Shown piece by piece: positions 12,270 through 12,439 of a stretch of DNA of 12,439 nucleotides. The notes beneath the pieces are model-generated. The model was not told the origin of the DNA. It searched no databases and saw only the letters and a list, made by a program, of their open reading frames with translations. Numbering within the stretch: position 1 is the first letter of the stretch; every line of letters begins with the position of its first letter. Source of the DNA: Candidatus Peregrinibacteria bacterium CG11_big_fil_rev_8_21_14_0_20_46_8 (lineage in GTDB: Bacteria > Patescibacteriota > Gracilibacteria > UBA1369 > UM-FILTER-53-11). The DNA lies in contig PCVQ01000010.1 of the NCBI GenBank assembly GCA_002796025.1, positions 25,682 to 38,120 on the forward strand, read 5' to 3'. Both the position numbers and the translations under genes were made by a program.

Positions 12270-12439
12270 TTATGATGCGAATACAAAGCGGGTTTTAACC
12301 GGAAGTTTATTGCTTGCAAGGTAGAGTGCTTTTCGTGCCGATGCTTCATCTACACCGCCGACTTCCATAATGACGGTGCCCTTTTTAATGTCGGCAACAT
12401 AGATTTCTACAGCGCCCTTACCGGAACCCATCGGTACTT
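12270..12439 (-). CDS. rplP: 50S ribosomal protein L16, C-terminal fragment (gene begins beyond the right edge)
   Basis: The frame ends in TAA at 12270-12272 and stays open to the window edge, giving 56 codons plus two bases. The visible residues begin VPMGSGKGAVEIYVADIKKG and continue with EVGGVDEASARKALYLAS and KLPVKTRFV. This is the conserved C-terminal half of L16, with the R/K-MGxGKG turn that reaches the A-site tRNA elbow, where a universally conserved arginine hydroxylation site also lies just outside this part. It stands directly upstream of rpmC, as in the S10 operon. Confidence 0.96.
   Translation of the reverse strand, partial: VPMGSGKGAVEIYVADIKKGTVIMEVGGVDEASARKALYLASNKLPVKTRFVFAS

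Noticed and set aside
1..12439. CRISPR array, tRNA, rRNA, insertion sequence or phage genes
   Set aside because: No interspersed repeats, tRNA-like folds, transposase frames or terminal repeats were seen; almost all sequence is accounted for by the listed genes.
1..12439. Recoded UGA as in Gracilibacteria/SR1
   Set aside because: rpsQ, rpsE and adk all end correctly at TGA, and no gene needs TGA read as glycine.

Overview
The window is a single block of housekeeping genes, all read from the minus strand, followed by the start of one secreted-protein gene. From right (upstream) to left (downstream) the order is rplP (partial), rpmC, rpsQ, rplN, rplX, rplE, rpsN, rpsH, rplF, rplR, rpsE, rplO, secY, adk, map, infA, rpmJ, rpsM, rpsK, rpsD, rpoA, rplQ, rplM, rpsI. 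This is the classical S10/spc/alpha ribosomal-protein cluster with the L13-S9 pair appended. After rpsI there is a probable intrinsic terminator. A promoter overlaps it and drives an unrelated exported protein that runs off the left edge.

The organism is most likely a member of the Candidate Phyla Radiation (Patescibacteria), plausibly Parcubacteria-like. rpmD (L30) is missing from its normal place between rpsE and rplO, and those two genes overlap by ATGA, so nothing was skipped. Loss of L30 is a known hallmark of this radiation. Short intergenic gaps and a secreted protein of the 'WVGG..GNW..' type fit the same picture. TGA acts as a normal stop (rpsQ, rpsE, adk), so the UGA-to-glycine code of Gracilibacteria/SR1 is not in use. 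A finer placement is not possible from this sequence alone.

Most genes are ordinary and complete. They supply 20 ribosomal proteins of both subunits, initiation factor IF-1, the RNA polymerase alpha subunit, the SecY channel, adenylate kinase and methionine aminopeptidase. Together they build ribosomes, start translation and transcription, export proteins and trim the initiator methionine. Probable translational coupling through ATGA overlaps is seen at rpsQ/rplN, rpsE/rplO and adk/map.

I see no clearly new biological system. The points worth a second look are these: none of the 24 visible start codons has a Shine-Dalgarno-like purine motif, and several gaps are strikingly pyrimidine- or C-rich instead; S5 carries a six-copy GGRGGPG (RGG-box) extension encoded by a 21-bp tandem repeat; S9 and S11 have long lysine/alanine-rich N-terminal tails; two back-to-back hairpins lie in the unusually long leader of infA; and the promoter of the secreted protein is embedded in the operon terminator.
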